From NCBI RefSeq assembly GCF_019396385.1, contig NZ_JAHKRN010000020.1, positions 62,001 through 126,000 of the forward strand: DNA of 64,000 nt, given 5' to 3'. This stretch comes from Nonomuraea harbinensis (GTDB lineage: Bacteria > Actinomycetota > Actinomycetes > Streptosporangiales > Streptosporangiaceae). How positions within the stretch are numbered: the first letter of the stretch is position 1; each line of letters begins with the position of its first letter. Under the pieces are notes generated by a model. That model was not told the origin of the DNA and searched no databases. It saw only the letters and a program-made list of their open reading frames with translations. Below are positions 48,908-56,861 of the stretch, one piece after another. The position numbers were made by a program, and so were the translations under genes.

Positions 48908-49359
48908 GTGGGACTCGCGGATCTTCGTCGTGAAATGATCCTTACCGCGATCGCGGAGTACGACTCGGTAGGGCGGGACGCCTTCCTGGAGCGGTACGAG
49001 TACTGGCCGGCGCGGGGTACTTCCTCGTTCTTGAGGGCCGACGCTACGACTCGAAGGCGATTGCGGGAGCAGCCCACTGCGGGGTCACCGGGCGGCCTCT
49101 CCGACCCAGCGACTTCTCCGGCGGCCGGGTAACCGTGGCTCGCCAGCTCATCCGTTTCGGATTCGAAGTCGCCGCTCCGGGCTTGGAAATCGCACAGCAC
49201 ACGATCGAGGATTTGCTCCTGCAGGTCGGCTCGCTCCGCACCGACACGTCAAGGCTGACAGGCCAGCCACGTCGGCACCAGGCGCTGACTCTGTTATCCG
49301 GACAGGCCCAGCCCGACTGGAGAGCCGGTCACGGACAGCCGTCGGGATCGGAGCGTTGA
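48908..49359 (+). pseudogene. Frameshifted ScoMcrA-like head-domain gene
   Basis: The first frame gives MGLADLRREMILTAIAEYDS and FLERYEYWPARG. One nucleotide later (near 49015) the other frame carries on with GYFLVLEGRRYDSKAIAGAA, then GRPLRPSDFSGG and TVARQLIRFGFEV. This order is the N-terminal head domain of ScoMcrA-type HNH restriction proteins. After that the sequence loses similarity, and no HNH core follows. A dead remnant, 1 kb from an intact SBD-HNH gene. Confidence 0.7.
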
Positions 49360-49607
49360 TTACCCGGTTCGGCCATCCCTCTTTCCGGCTGGCCACCACC
49401 ATCGAGACCTGGCGGCCCCAGATCCTCGCGTTCATCCACACCGGCATCACCAACGCCGACTCTAAAGGCACCAACCGTGTCATAAAAACCGTCGCCCGCG
49501 ACACCCACGGCTTCCGCAATCCGGAGAACCAACGACTACGCAGTCGCTGCGCCACCACCCGCCGCGCCCGGGGCACCTCAACCCCGTCTCAATTCGAAGA
49601 GCCTTGA
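49350..49607 (+). pseudogene. ISL3-family transposase C-terminal remnant
   Basis: Only the last ~75 codons remain: LATTIETWRPQILAFIHTGI, TNADSKGTNRVIKTVARDTH, GFRNPENQRLRSRCATTRRA. These are the conserved end of ISL3-type DDE transposases, with the Glu of the triad replaced by Asp-Ser-Lys (ARSEG usual). Ends with a stop at 49605. No inverted repeats were found. Confidence 0.75.
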
Positions 49608-49665
49608 TCGTGGACGGCATGCCGGGCGGCGAGAAGCTGCATCCGGACGAGCAGGTACGCCGGTA

Positions 49666-49821
49666 CTGCGAGTGTTGCTCCCGCTGGAAACCCGCGGCTT
49701 CACAGTGCCGGACGACCTCCGGGGTATCGATGCCTGCACCGCCCTGGGTCGGCTCGAAACCCGGGCCACCCGCGCCATCAACGCCCAGACCGTTGACGAC
49801 CTGTTCGACGAGCAGCAATAG
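49666..49821 (+). pseudogene. C-terminal remnant of an Rpn-like PD-(D/E)XK protein
   Basis: The frame reads LRVLLPLETRGFTVPDDLRG, then CTALGRLETRATRAINAQTV and DDLFDEQQ-stop. It parallels the end of the intact protein coded at 56101-56850 (VLETRGFALPDDIRA, LETWATRAVTAQTLDDLFDE). The nuclease core is missing. Confidence 0.7.
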
Positions 49822-49826
49822 CTCGG

Positions 49827-50714
49827 TCAACCGCGGGCGGGCGTGCGGAAGACCTGGCGGACGTGCCAGCCGATGTGGTCCGGCTTGACCGCGTCCAGGC
49901 CCGGCTGGGGTTCCCGGGCCTGGCGTCCGGCCAGGGAGAGGACCATGTCGCGGGATGCCTGCGAGCGGCCCACGTACCTGGCCGAGACGGTGATGGTCCG
50001 GCCCTGTGTCAGCCCGAGGACGCCCTTGTCGAACAGTTTGTGGTGGATCGCGCACAGGCACAGGCCATTGGCCAGGTCGTCCGGGCCGTCGAAGGCCCAC
50101 CAGCGGACGTGCGCCGCGTCGAGGCCCACCGCCGTGCCGTCCAGCCAGCCGTCGTACGAGCAGAACGCGCAGCAGTACTCGTACGCCATCAGCACCTGAT
50201 CGCGGAACCCGGGGCCGCGGCGGACGGGCGGTGGCTTCCTGGCCTCGCCGGTGATCTCCGCCGTCTCCAGGTCCAGGCCGGCCAGCATGCAGAGGTCGGT
50301 GTGCAGGGACGGAGCGAAGTTGGCGTCGAGAAGGTAGCGGGCGATCCGTCCCAGCAGGCCGGGTTCCTCCGACAGGGCGCGGGCCAGGTCGGGGTGGAGG
50401 CGGCCGCTGGCCTGGCTGTCGCGCAATCTGCCCAGTTCGGGGCCGGGGCTGCCCGGGCCGTGCAGGGTCTCGACCAGCCAGAGGCCGTCGCTGGTCAGGT
50501 GGTGGAACGGGTAGCCGGGGCTGGTGTCGCGGGGCGGGCCGTACTCCTTGAGCAGGGTCTTGAGCTCGGCCTCCGCGGCGCTGAAGGGGATCGGCCGGTT
50601 GCCGTGGCGTTGGAAGCGGCCCAGGGCGTACAGGAGGAGGAGCGGCTTGTGCGGGGCGCGCTCGCCGCCCCGCGTCCAGCGCCGGATCTCGGCGACCCGC
50701 TCGATCCAGTCCAC
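49827..50714 (-). CDS. Phosphorothioated-DNA-type restriction endonuclease (SBD-HNH)
   Basis: A 295-residue protein. GTG start gives MDWIERVAEIRRW, the usual opening of sulfur-binding-domain (SBD) proteins; then APHKPLLLLYALGRFQ and DTSPGYPFHHLTSDGLWLVE complete the SBD (1-150). The HNH domain (~195-265) has CCAFCSYDGW, LDAAHVRWWAFDGPDDLANG and LCLCAIHHKLFDKGVLGL, with Cys pairs and the catalytic His. As in SprMcrA it should cut DNA with phosphorothioate (Dnd) marks, so it defends hosts without Dnd modification. No dnd genes are in the window. Its first codons and leader recur exactly at 54940-54989. Confidence 0.88.
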   Translation of the reverse strand: MDWIERVAEIRRWTRGGERAPHKPLLLLYALGRFQRHGNRPIPFSAAEAELKTLLKEYGPPRDTSPGYPFHHLTSDGLWLVETLHGPGSPGPELGRLRDSQASGRLHPDLARALSEEPGLLGRIARYLLDANFAPSLHTDLCMLAGLDLETAEITGEARKPPPVRRGPGFRDQVLMAYEYCCAFCSYDGWLDGTAVGLDAAHVRWWAFDGPDDLANGLCLCAIHHKLFDKGVLGLTQGRTITVSARYVGRSQASRDMVLSLAGRQAREPQPGLDAVKPDHIGWHVRQVFRTPARG

Positions 50715-50743
50715 GATCGTCAGTGTAGGGCGATCTTCCGGTT
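50694..50743. repeat. 50-bp exact repeat, copy 1 (endonuclease gene start)
   Basis: Covers the first seven codons of the endonuclease gene and ~29 bp of its leader. Starts GACCCGCTCGATCCAGTCCA. Identical over 50 bp to 54940-54989, in the same orientation. The repeats bracket the low-GC AIR-synthase/HIT/methyltransferase cassette. Confidence 0.9.
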
Positions 50744-50805
50744 CTCGAAGGATGTGGAGGCATTCGACCATCACCGGCGAGATCAGTGGCTGGGAAGAGC
50801 AAGCT

Positions 50806-51873
50806 TCAGGCGGAGTGCCTCCACTCCACCCCCGGCAGGTCTTGCAGCATGCCATCGAGACGGCGCAGCATGACTGCCCGCTCTTCGGTGGCCACGCCGA
50901 TTCGGTGGAAAGACAATCCGCCGGCGGCGAGCTCTTCTTCGAGCCGCGACTGCGCCTCCGCCGCGACCGTGAAGACGAGCTGGAAGTCGACGGAATCCCC
51001 CAGAACCATCGCCACGGGATCGGCGCCTCCGAGCTTGGCCACCTCGGCCACCACGTCCGCGATGGGGAGCGTATCCTCCTCGACGAGGAATCCCACTCCG
51101 CTCAAGGTGGCGATCGTCTGTATTCCAGCCTTAAGCCCGTCTGATGAGTCCTGGCAGCTGGTGACCACGCCGCTGCGGCTGAGACACCGGCCGTGCCGGA
51201 CAAGCGCTTTCGGGCGTTTCCAAGCACCGATCAGCTCCTCTTCCATGCCGTCGCGCCTGGTTGCACCCGTACTCGCCATCTTGCTGAAGTACAGTTGTGC
51301 GGCTGCGGCAATCCCAGTGGGGCCGGTGATGTACAGCAGGTCTCCGGGGCGTGCACCGTTTCTACGCAACGACCGTCCCGGCTCGACCACACCCATCGCG
51401 CTGGCGGAAAGAATCAGACGCTCGGCAGTGCCGATGTCACCGCCGACATTGGGGGCTCCGACGCTTGCGCAGGCATCCCGGACACCCTCCATGACCTGGC
51501 TGAATACGTCATCCGGCATGTGTTTGGGGTATCGGATCACAGATAGTAGGGCTATCGGATGGGCGCCCATGGCGGCGATGTCACTGAAGTTCGCGATTGC
51601 CAGGTAGTAGCCGATGTCATATTCGTTCAGGTGGCCGAGCTCGTAAAGTTGGAACTTGGGACCACGGACATAGTCGGATCCCAGAACCAACTCTTGGTCT
51701 CCCAGCAGCCCGAACACTGCACAGTCGTCCTGTGCAGGAACACCCGCCAGCAATCGAGTGCTGCTACCGTTGTCGAGCCGGCTGGACCAGCCACGTGCCT
51801 GGTCAGCGAACAACGGGTGGATGATCTCCGCGAGACGTGTCGGCTCGTCGGAAGCAGCTTTGACTTCCACCAT
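50806..51873 (-). CDS. AIR synthase/ThiL-superfamily kinase-like protein
   Basis: A 355-residue protein of the PurM/ThiL/SelD/HypE fold. DDCAVFGLLGDQELVLGSDY matches the N-terminal ATP/metal loop, YYLAIANFSDIAAMGAHPIALL the dimer helix, NVGGDIGTAERLILSASAMG the GGD motif, and CQDSSDGLKAGIQTIA the C-terminal domain. A kinase or ATP-grasping synthase; the substrate is not that of standard ThiL as no thiamine genes are near. RBS GGGGAG 5 nt from the ATG. Second in a two-gene unit after a HIT protein. Confidence 0.82.
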   Translation of the reverse strand: MVEVKAASDEPTRLAEIIHPLFADQARGWSSRLDNGSSTRLLAGVPAQDDCAVFGLLGDQELVLGSDYVRGPKFQLYELGHLNEYDIGYYLAIANFSDIAAMGAHPIALLSVIRYPKHMPDDVFSQVMEGVRDACASVGAPNVGGDIGTAERLILSASAMGVVEPGRSLRRNGARPGDLLYITGPTGIAAAAQLYFSKMASTGATRRDGMEEELIGAWKRPKALVRHGRCLSRSGVVTSCQDSSDGLKAGIQTIATLSGVGFLVEEDTLPIADVVAEVAKLGGADPVAMVLGDSVDFQLVFTVAAEAQSRLEEELAAGGLSFHRIGVATEERAVMLRRLDGMLQDLPGVEWRHSA

Positions 51874-51896
51874 GCTTCTCCCCGTAGGATTCGAAC

Positions 51897-52568
51897 TTAT
51901 GTGATAAGCCACCCCGCGGTCAGGTTCATCGTGGCGTGCAGTATATCTTTGCGGACGACCACTGCATAGTCCCACTCCGGATCCGGTATGCCCAGAAGTC
52001 GTCCCGCTACGGAACGTAAATACTGCCTTCGCAAATCACGCCTGGGATTATATATATAAGACCGAGACCTGTCCGCACAATAGAAATACGGCGAGCCGCC
52101 CTCACCGAACTTCGCGAGCGCACTGATTCCGCCCAGCTCGCTGCATGCAAGGCCGTCTTCCGATATCTCCTTATGGACGGCTTCCCATTCAAGGGGTAAC
52201 ACATGCAAGTGCGCATGACTGATGCAGGCACCGTGATCCATCTCAAGTGAAGATCCGTGTTCCAGGATGACCGGCTCACGAATGCTCTCTGCGTAGAGGT
52301 CGAAGATGCGACCGAGAGCGCGCTCCACCTCCGCACAGTACTCTTTGACAACTTCCGCGAAGCTCACATAGTGGCCATTCGGCACAAGCAGAAGGTGGCC
52401 CACGCACAATGGCGACATATCAACCAACAGTGCTAGATTTTCACTCCGTGAAATGATCCGCTCAGATGGATCACCGCCGTAGACTCTCTTGAACGCGGTA
52501 TCAGCCCTCCCGGACAACTCCTGACAAAAGTCAGCACCCGAGCATGAACCGTCCATAGAGGTATGCAT
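51897..52568 (-). CDS. HIT/GalT-like nucleotide-binding protein
   Basis: A 223-residue HIT-superfamily protein. SRSENLALLVDMSPLCVGHLLLVPNGHYVSF split at the usual place is the beta-sheet of the HIT fold. The His triad is HAHLHVLP (near residue 120). The C-terminal half is an added region with YFYCADRSRSYIYN. So a nucleotidyl hydrolase or transferase. Base composition is clearly lower in GC than the neighbours, including a TATATATA run at 52051-52058. 23 nt ahead of the AIR-synthase-like gene. Confidence 0.8.
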   Translation of the reverse strand: MHTSMDGSCSGADFCQELSGRADTAFKRVYGGDPSERIISRSENLALLVDMSPLCVGHLLLVPNGHYVSFAEVVKEYCAEVERALGRIFDLYAESIREPVILEHGSSLEMDHGACISHAHLHVLPLEWEAVHKEISEDGLACSELGGISALAKFGEGGSPYFYCADRSRSYIYNPRRDLRRQYLRSVAGRLLGIPDPEWDYAVVVRKDILHATMNLTAGWLIT

Positions 52569-52713
52569 ACCGCCCTCGACCCAGAGTTTAGGACGACACC
52601 TTTCCGACCCGCAAGGATGACCCAAAGCAGAGTTACTGGGATTCAATGCCATAATACTTCACCAGCACATCTGACCAAGAGCAGAAACGAGTGCACTGGA
52701 ACGGCAGGCGATT

Positions 52714-53478
52714 GTGCGATTGGCAACCGCGCGGACCGCAGACCGGAGCGTCCTGCTCATGGCCACGCTGGCGCTCGCTGGAAAGCAATATGGCTATCCT
52801 TCCGCCGCTACCTGGCAGTTCATCACGGCCGAGCACCCGTACATCCTGGTGACTCTCATCGCGGTGGTCGGCATCTTCGGCGTCCTGACACCCTTCGAAG
52901 CGCTCACGCACAGGATCCGGGTCCAACGCCAAGTGGTCATCCGGGGCCAGATTCTCACCACGTTCGGCCAGCTTCTCGAAGTCACCTCAAAAGTCCGGCC
53001 CGCGCTGGCCCCCAGCGATCCGGCGCTTCACGTGTGGCAGCGAAGGCGTACTCTCCGCCATCCTGCGGGCGAGCTTGTCCGGATCGCTACGTATCGGCTG
53101 GGCTCCACGCCCATGACCCGCTCTCTCCGACCGGCACGCGGCATAGGCGTCGTCGGGTTGTGCTGGAAGCGCAACCATGAGGTCGGGTTGAACATCTTGG
53201 ATCTTGCCCAACACCTGACGGACGAGAGCAAGTTCGCGAATTACCGTCAGCAGAACGGTCCGGACGCCGTGATGGGCTTCTCATGGCCGGATTTCGAGCG
53301 ATACAGGCACCGAGGTGCTGTTTTCGCCAGCCCTGTCAGAAATGGCAGGTCCAAGTTCATCGGATGCGTGAGCTTCGACGCGAGCCATGGCTATGATCAG
53401 CTTGACTGTGCCCGAACCTGGCATGAGCTGAACTCTCTTTGCCACCTACTCGGCCAAGACGAACTGGAACATGTCTGA
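52714..53478 (+). CDS. Membrane-anchored GAF-like protein
   Basis: A protein of about 254 residues with one strong helix near residues 43-64 (YILVTLIAVVGIFGVLTPFE), then a basic stretch (HRIRVQRQVV) and a cytoplasmic domain. FIGCVSFDASHGYDQL and ARGIGVVGLCWKRNHEV recall a GAF fold as in membrane sensors, but the match is weak. A GTG at 52714 or ATG at 52759 could start it. It overlaps the methyltransferase start by 8 nt. Divergent from the HIT gene. Confidence 0.6.
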   Translation: MRLATARTADRSVLLMATLALAGKQYGYPSAATWQFITAEHPYILVTLIAVVGIFGVLTPFEALTHRIRVQRQVVIRGQILTTFGQLLEVTSKVRPALAPSDPALHVWQRRRTLRHPAGELVRIATYRLGSTPMTRSLRPARGIGVVGLCWKRNHEVGLNILDLAQHLTDESKFANYRQQNGPDAVMGFSWPDFERYRHRGAVFASPVRNGRSKFIGCVSFDASHGYDQLDCARTWHELNSLCHLLGQDELEHV

Positions 53479-54133
53479 AGCACTGGAAACGTCCACGAAC
53501 ACATCAGTGGAAACGGTCATCAGAATCACCACGCAAACTTATAGCCAGAAGGCTCAAGAATATGCGACGGCCACAGGAGACTATGCAAGTTACCCGGGGC
53601 TCGAAGCCGAGGTGCTCTCATTCGCGGACATGGCGCCTGCGCGTCTGCCTCTGCTCGACCTCGGGTGTGGGCCCGGCCGTGATGCCCATCGTATAGCGGC
53701 GCTCGGTAGGAAGGTCATCGCCGGCGATATCAGCCTCAGCATGCTTCGATGCGCTCGGCGGCGTGCGGAGGCCGATAACGCGCCCAGCGTGCCTTACATG
53801 GCCTTCGATGCGCTACGGCTTCCCTTCCGCGCAGGCGCCGTTGGTGGCGTCTGGGCATCAGGCAGTTTGCTTCACCTCCCCTCGTCCGTGATTCCCCGAG
53901 CCCTGTCTGAAATCCTTCGCGTGCTGGCGCCAGGAGGTGTGGCAGCCATCAGCATGCAGTCAGGAACGGGTGAAGGATGGCGCGACGGAGGGACCCTCAA
54001 CGGCCGGCGATGGTTCACATTCGTACAGCCAGAGCACTTCTCCTCCGCTATGAGCTGTCTTGGATTCGATGACGTGCGGGTACGCCGAACGGGACGACAC
54101 AACTGGTTCATAGCATGGGGCCGCTCGGCATAG
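53471..54133 (+). CDS. Class I SAM-dependent methyltransferase
   Basis: A 220-residue Methyltransf_11 type. Motif I LLDLGCGPGRDAHRIAALG (residue ~70), motif II VIAGDISLSMLR, motif III GVWASGSLLHLPSS, and RVLAPGGVAAISMQSG. The acceptor cannot be told. Coupled to the GAF-like gene before it. Ends 2 nt from the convergent HIT gene. Confidence 0.9.
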   Translation: MSEALETSTNTSVETVIRITTQTYSQKAQEYATATGDYASYPGLEAEVLSFADMAPARLPLLDLGCGPGRDAHRIAALGRKVIAGDISLSMLRCARRRAEADNAPSVPYMAFDALRLPFRAGAVGGVWASGSLLHLPSSVIPRALSEILRVLAPGGVAAISMQSGTGEGWRDGGTLNGRRWFTFVQPEHFSSAMSCLGFDDVRVRRTGRHNWFIAWGRSA

Positions 54134-54135
54134 CC

Positions 54136-54654
54136 TCATAGCCAACTGTCGGGCTCACAGTTGGGTGCCGCCTGGCGGATTCCGCCACGGGGGTCCTTGA
54201 CGTCACCGAAGTAGCGTGGGATCAGATGAACGTGCAGGTGTTCGATCGATTGCCCTGCTGCCTTCCCCTCGTTGACGCCGATGGTGTATCCGTCCGGGGT
54301 GTCGTATTCTCTGATCAATTTGCTACGCGCCTCCCGAAGAAGAGCGTAGGCTTCCAGAACTTCGTGATCTGTCAGTTCAAAGAAGGACGCAACATGCCGT
54401 TTCGGAACGATCTCCACATGGCCCGCGACAGCGGGATAGTTGTCGTGCCGGGCAAAAAACGTAGTGTTTTCACACAGGATTCGATTGAGCTTCGGATCAT
54501 GGCGAAGACAGAATATGCAATCGTCTTTCCAGGATTTATCCACCGTCGTCGCAACCCTCAGCTTGCGGGAGATCAGCCTAAATAGGTGGGCAAATCTGCT
54601 CATCATTGATATTCGAGGGTGTGATAGCCAGTAGCGGACAGCAAGGGCGTGCAT
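54136..54654 (-). CDS. HIT-family protein
   Basis: A 172-residue protein. DDCIFCLRHDPKLNRIL near residue 45 is the usual HIT start with a CxxC-like pair, AVAGHVEIVPKRHVASFFEL follows, and QSIEHLHVHLIPRYFGD holds the His triad. This is the Hint/Ap4A-hydrolase-like branch. The ATG at 54654 has AAGGAGG 4 nt upstream. A hairpin sits in its leader. Second HIT protein of the cassette. Confidence 0.88.
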   Translation of the reverse strand: MHALAVRYWLSHPRISMMSRFAHLFRLISRKLRVATTVDKSWKDDCIFCLRHDPKLNRILCENTTFFARHDNYPAVAGHVEIVPKRHVASFFELTDHEVLEAYALLREARSKLIREYDTPDGYTIGVNEGKAAGQSIEHLHVHLIPRYFGDVKDPRGGIRQAAPNCEPDSWL

Positions 54655-54667
54655 AGAACCTCCTTGG

Positions 54668-54696
54668 ATGTCCCCCACGGCTGTGGGGACCGAGTT
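54668..54696 (-). promoter_or_regulatory. Leader hairpin of the HIT gene
   Basis: CCCCAC-GGCT-GTGGGG (54673-54688) with flanking GTC and ACCGAG. It lies just ahead of the HIT Shine-Dalgarno site on the minus strand. In length and stem it resembles a lone type I-E CRISPR repeat, but there is no second copy, so a leader stem-loop or terminator is more likely. Confidence 0.4.
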
Positions 54697-54939
54697 CCTA
54701 GTGTGCACGAAATACAGTGATGGTGCGTAGTCACCAAGTGCTTTCGCTGGTCAGTGCCACTAACACACAGGTACTCGCTACCTCATGTGAAGCTATGTAC
54801 TCGTTCCCTACAGATCGCATCCCGTATATGCCCTTTTGGCCGATTCCTCGATAAGGCGACGAGGACAGGCCCACAGCGATGCGGGTGGTGCCGCCAACGG
54901 CGAAGGACGGATACGGCTGCAGCCGCACCGGATCGCGGT

Positions 54940-54989
54940 GACCCGCTCGATCCAGTCCACGATCGTCAGTGTAGGGCGATCTTCCGGTT
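54940..54989. repeat. 50-bp exact repeat, copy 2
   Basis: Exact copy of 50694-50743, the start and leader of the SBD-HNH gene, without the rest of the gene. The distance between copies is 4,246 bp. Confidence 0.9.
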
Positions 54990-55113
54990 GTTGGAGGTCA
55001 GCAGATCTGCTCGCCGGGCTGGTGGGTTGATCACAGTCGGCTTCAAGCGGATCGCAAGGCACACGGCCTATCTCTAGAGGTGATCACATCACGTACCATC
55101 CCGGAGTTCCCTC

Positions 55114-55515
55114 ATGCGCCTGCTCGCCTTCCTCGCCGTTCTGGCCCTCCCCCTCACCCTGGCCTCCCCGGCCGCGGCCGACCGCACGTCCTGGAAGTGG
55201 GGGACCGTGTACTCCGCTGACGCCAAGGCCAGCGCCTGGGGCAGGGTGACGGTGGGCCAGTCCGGTTTCGTCGTCTCCGGCAATGTGAGGGACATCCCCG
55301 GCAAGGCCTGTTCCTGGGCTATCGTCCGCGCCCAGAGCGCGAAGAACGGACGCTGGAAGACCCACGGCTTCTACTACTGCAAGCCCGGCGTCGGCACCTT
55401 CCGCCAGAGCTACGGGTACGTGCTGCAGATCAAGGTCCAAGTCTGCCGGGGCACCGCCAAGCAGCCCACCGGATCGTGCTCGAAGGAGAAGACCATCTTC
55501 ACCCAGGGCAGTTAA
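55114..55515 (+). CDS. Small secreted protein, unknown function
   Basis: A 133-residue protein with a clean signal peptide (MRLLAFLAVLALPLTLASPA, cut after AAA near residue 22). The mature domain is beta-rich with four Cys (KACSWAIV, YYCKPG, VQVCRGT, SCSKEK) that can form two disulfides. RBS GGAG upstream. No family known. Its stop overlaps the convergent neighbour (TTAA shared). Confidence 0.75.
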   Translation: MRLLAFLAVLALPLTLASPAAADRTSWKWGTVYSADAKASAWGRVTVGQSGFVVSGNVRDIPGKACSWAIVRAQSAKNGRWKTHGFYYCKPGVGTFRQSYGYVLQIKVQVCRGTAKQPTGSCSKEKTIFTQGS

Positions 55516-55958
55516 GGCACTGGCCATCGGTGGTAGCGGGCGGCGCGGGCCTCGTCCTCGGTGCAGAAGAAGCGGCTGTCCAGTGGGGTCACTACGTAGA
55601 AGTCGCTGCCGGGCATCCGGTAGCTGTAGGCGGCGGCGAAGTTCGTGGCGACGAGCGGCAGGCCGCCGCACCTGATCACGTGGATCGGGAAGCTCGCCAT
55701 GGCGGTGGTGAGCGGTGTGACGAGCGCGATCACGTACATCACCATCGCTGTGACGAGCGCCCGCAGCCAGTCGGGCGCGAGCCCGATCAGTGCGAGGGGG
55801 ATCAGGCCCAGGATGTAGGCCAGTGCCAGCAGCACCAGGTACCAGCCCAGGAAAGCCGCTGGTTCGTGCAGCGACGAGGCCGCTACGGCCAGACCCGCCG
55901 TCGGGATGAACAGGAGGAACGCTGCCAGCCACGCACCCGCCACAGCGAATCGCTTCAT
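55512..55958 (-). CDS. Small membrane protein, unknown function
   Basis: A 148-residue protein. Three helices at about 5-27, 36-62 and 68-92, then an outward C-terminal part with two Cys (VIRCGGLPLVATNF; SRFFCTEDEARA). No family recognised. It shares its stop region with the secreted-protein gene in a 4-nt convergent overlap. Confidence 0.65.
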   Translation of the reverse strand: MKRFAVAGAWLAAFLLFIPTAGLAVAASSLHEPAAFLGWYLVLLALAYILGLIPLALIGLAPDWLRALVTAMVMYVIALVTPLTTAMASFPIHVIRCGGLPLVATNFAAAYSYRMPGSDFYVVTPLDSRFFCTEDEARAARYHRWPVP

Positions 55959-56100
55959 ATGGATATGACGGGTCGGGCCGGAGGTTCGTTCGGGTCGATC
56001 AGCCACGGGCGGGCGTCGGAGCCGGCACCCGCGTAAATAGGGCAACCGGGGTGGTTAAGGGCGCGGCCCGATGACCACTCAAGGTAGTTGATGTGTCACA

Positions 56101-56850
56101 ATGAGTGTCATGCCGTCCCCCCGACATGACGCACTCATTCAGCTGTTCAAAGACCGGCCTGAGCTGGCAGTGGAGATCTTGCGCGACCTCAAGGGAGTGG
56201 AGATGCCCACCACTCCGCTGATCCGCGTCGAGGACAGTACGTTCAACACCCGTTTCTCGGGGGATCTCGAAGCCGATGTGGTCGTCGTCCTGGGACCACC
56301 CAACGAGCCCGCGCACGCCATCGTCGTGGAGATCCCGCACGACAAGTCCAAGGACCCGAAACAGCTCGCCCGCTATGCCACCGCACTGTGGCTGCTGCTG
56401 CGCTGCGACGTCACCGTCCTGGTCGTCTGCCCTGACCAAGGGGTCGCCGCCCACTACGCCACGCCGGTCGATTCCGGGCTGACCGGCTACCGCCTGCACC
56501 CCCACGTGCTGGGGCCGGACGACATCTCGATCATCACCGACGCCCACGAGGCGGTCATGGTCCACGGCATGAAATCCACCGCCTGGCCCGTCTACAGTCC
56601 CTTCGCGCGCGAACATTACGGCCGCGGCTTCAAAGACGGCCTAGCCCTAGTCGAAGCAGAGGGCAGGGTGGAAGAAGCCGCTCGGGTGGTGCTGCTCGTG
56701 CTCGAAACCCGTGGCTTCGCGCTTCCCGATGACATCCGGGCCTGCGTCACCGCCTGCACCGATCTCGACCAGCTCGAGACCTGGGCCACCCGTGCGGTCA
56801 CCGCCCAAACCCTCGACGACCTGTTCGACGAGTTGGAAGACCCAGTCTGA
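56101..56850 (+). CDS. Rpn-like PD-(D/E)XK nuclease-family protein
   Basis: A 249-residue protein. HDALIQLFKDRPELAVEIL is the typical Rpn start. The nuclease core is LEADVVVVLGPP (Asp), then AIVVEIPHDKSKD (Glu and Lys) and QLARYATALWLLLRCD. The tail VVLLVLETRGFALPDDIRAC, then ETWATRAVTAQTLDDLFDE, is helical. Rpn proteins are DNA nucleases that promote recombination, and many vary by frameshift. A remnant of a paralogue lies at 49666. Confidence 0.75.
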   Translation: MSVMPSPRHDALIQLFKDRPELAVEILRDLKGVEMPTTPLIRVEDSTFNTRFSGDLEADVVVVLGPPNEPAHAIVVEIPHDKSKDPKQLARYATALWLLLRCDVTVLVVCPDQGVAAHYATPVDSGLTGYRLHPHVLGPDDISIITDAHEAVMVHGMKSTAWPVYSPFAREHYGRGFKDGLALVEAEGRVEEAARVVLLVLETRGFALPDDIRACVTACTDLDQLETWATRAVTAQTLDDLFDELEDPV

Positions 56851-56861
56851 GGACGAGCTGC

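Larger units (their letters stand above)
54655..55113. other. Intergenic region with hairpin and duplicated endonuclease leader
   Basis: About 460 bp. Near the HIT gene is a hairpin at 54668-54696. At 54940-54989 is the second copy of the 50-bp repeat. Between and after them no gene is visible. Codons past the repeat do not continue the endonuclease protein. So it is a scar region. Confidence 0.6.

Noticed and set aside
49827..50855. Longer N-terminus for the SBD-HNH endonuclease
   Set aside because: Family members start at the MDWIERV-like segment; the upstream codons are not similar to any family member and lie in the duplicated leader.
54668..54696. CRISPR array
   Set aside because: Only one repeat-like unit, no spacers, no cas genes in the window.
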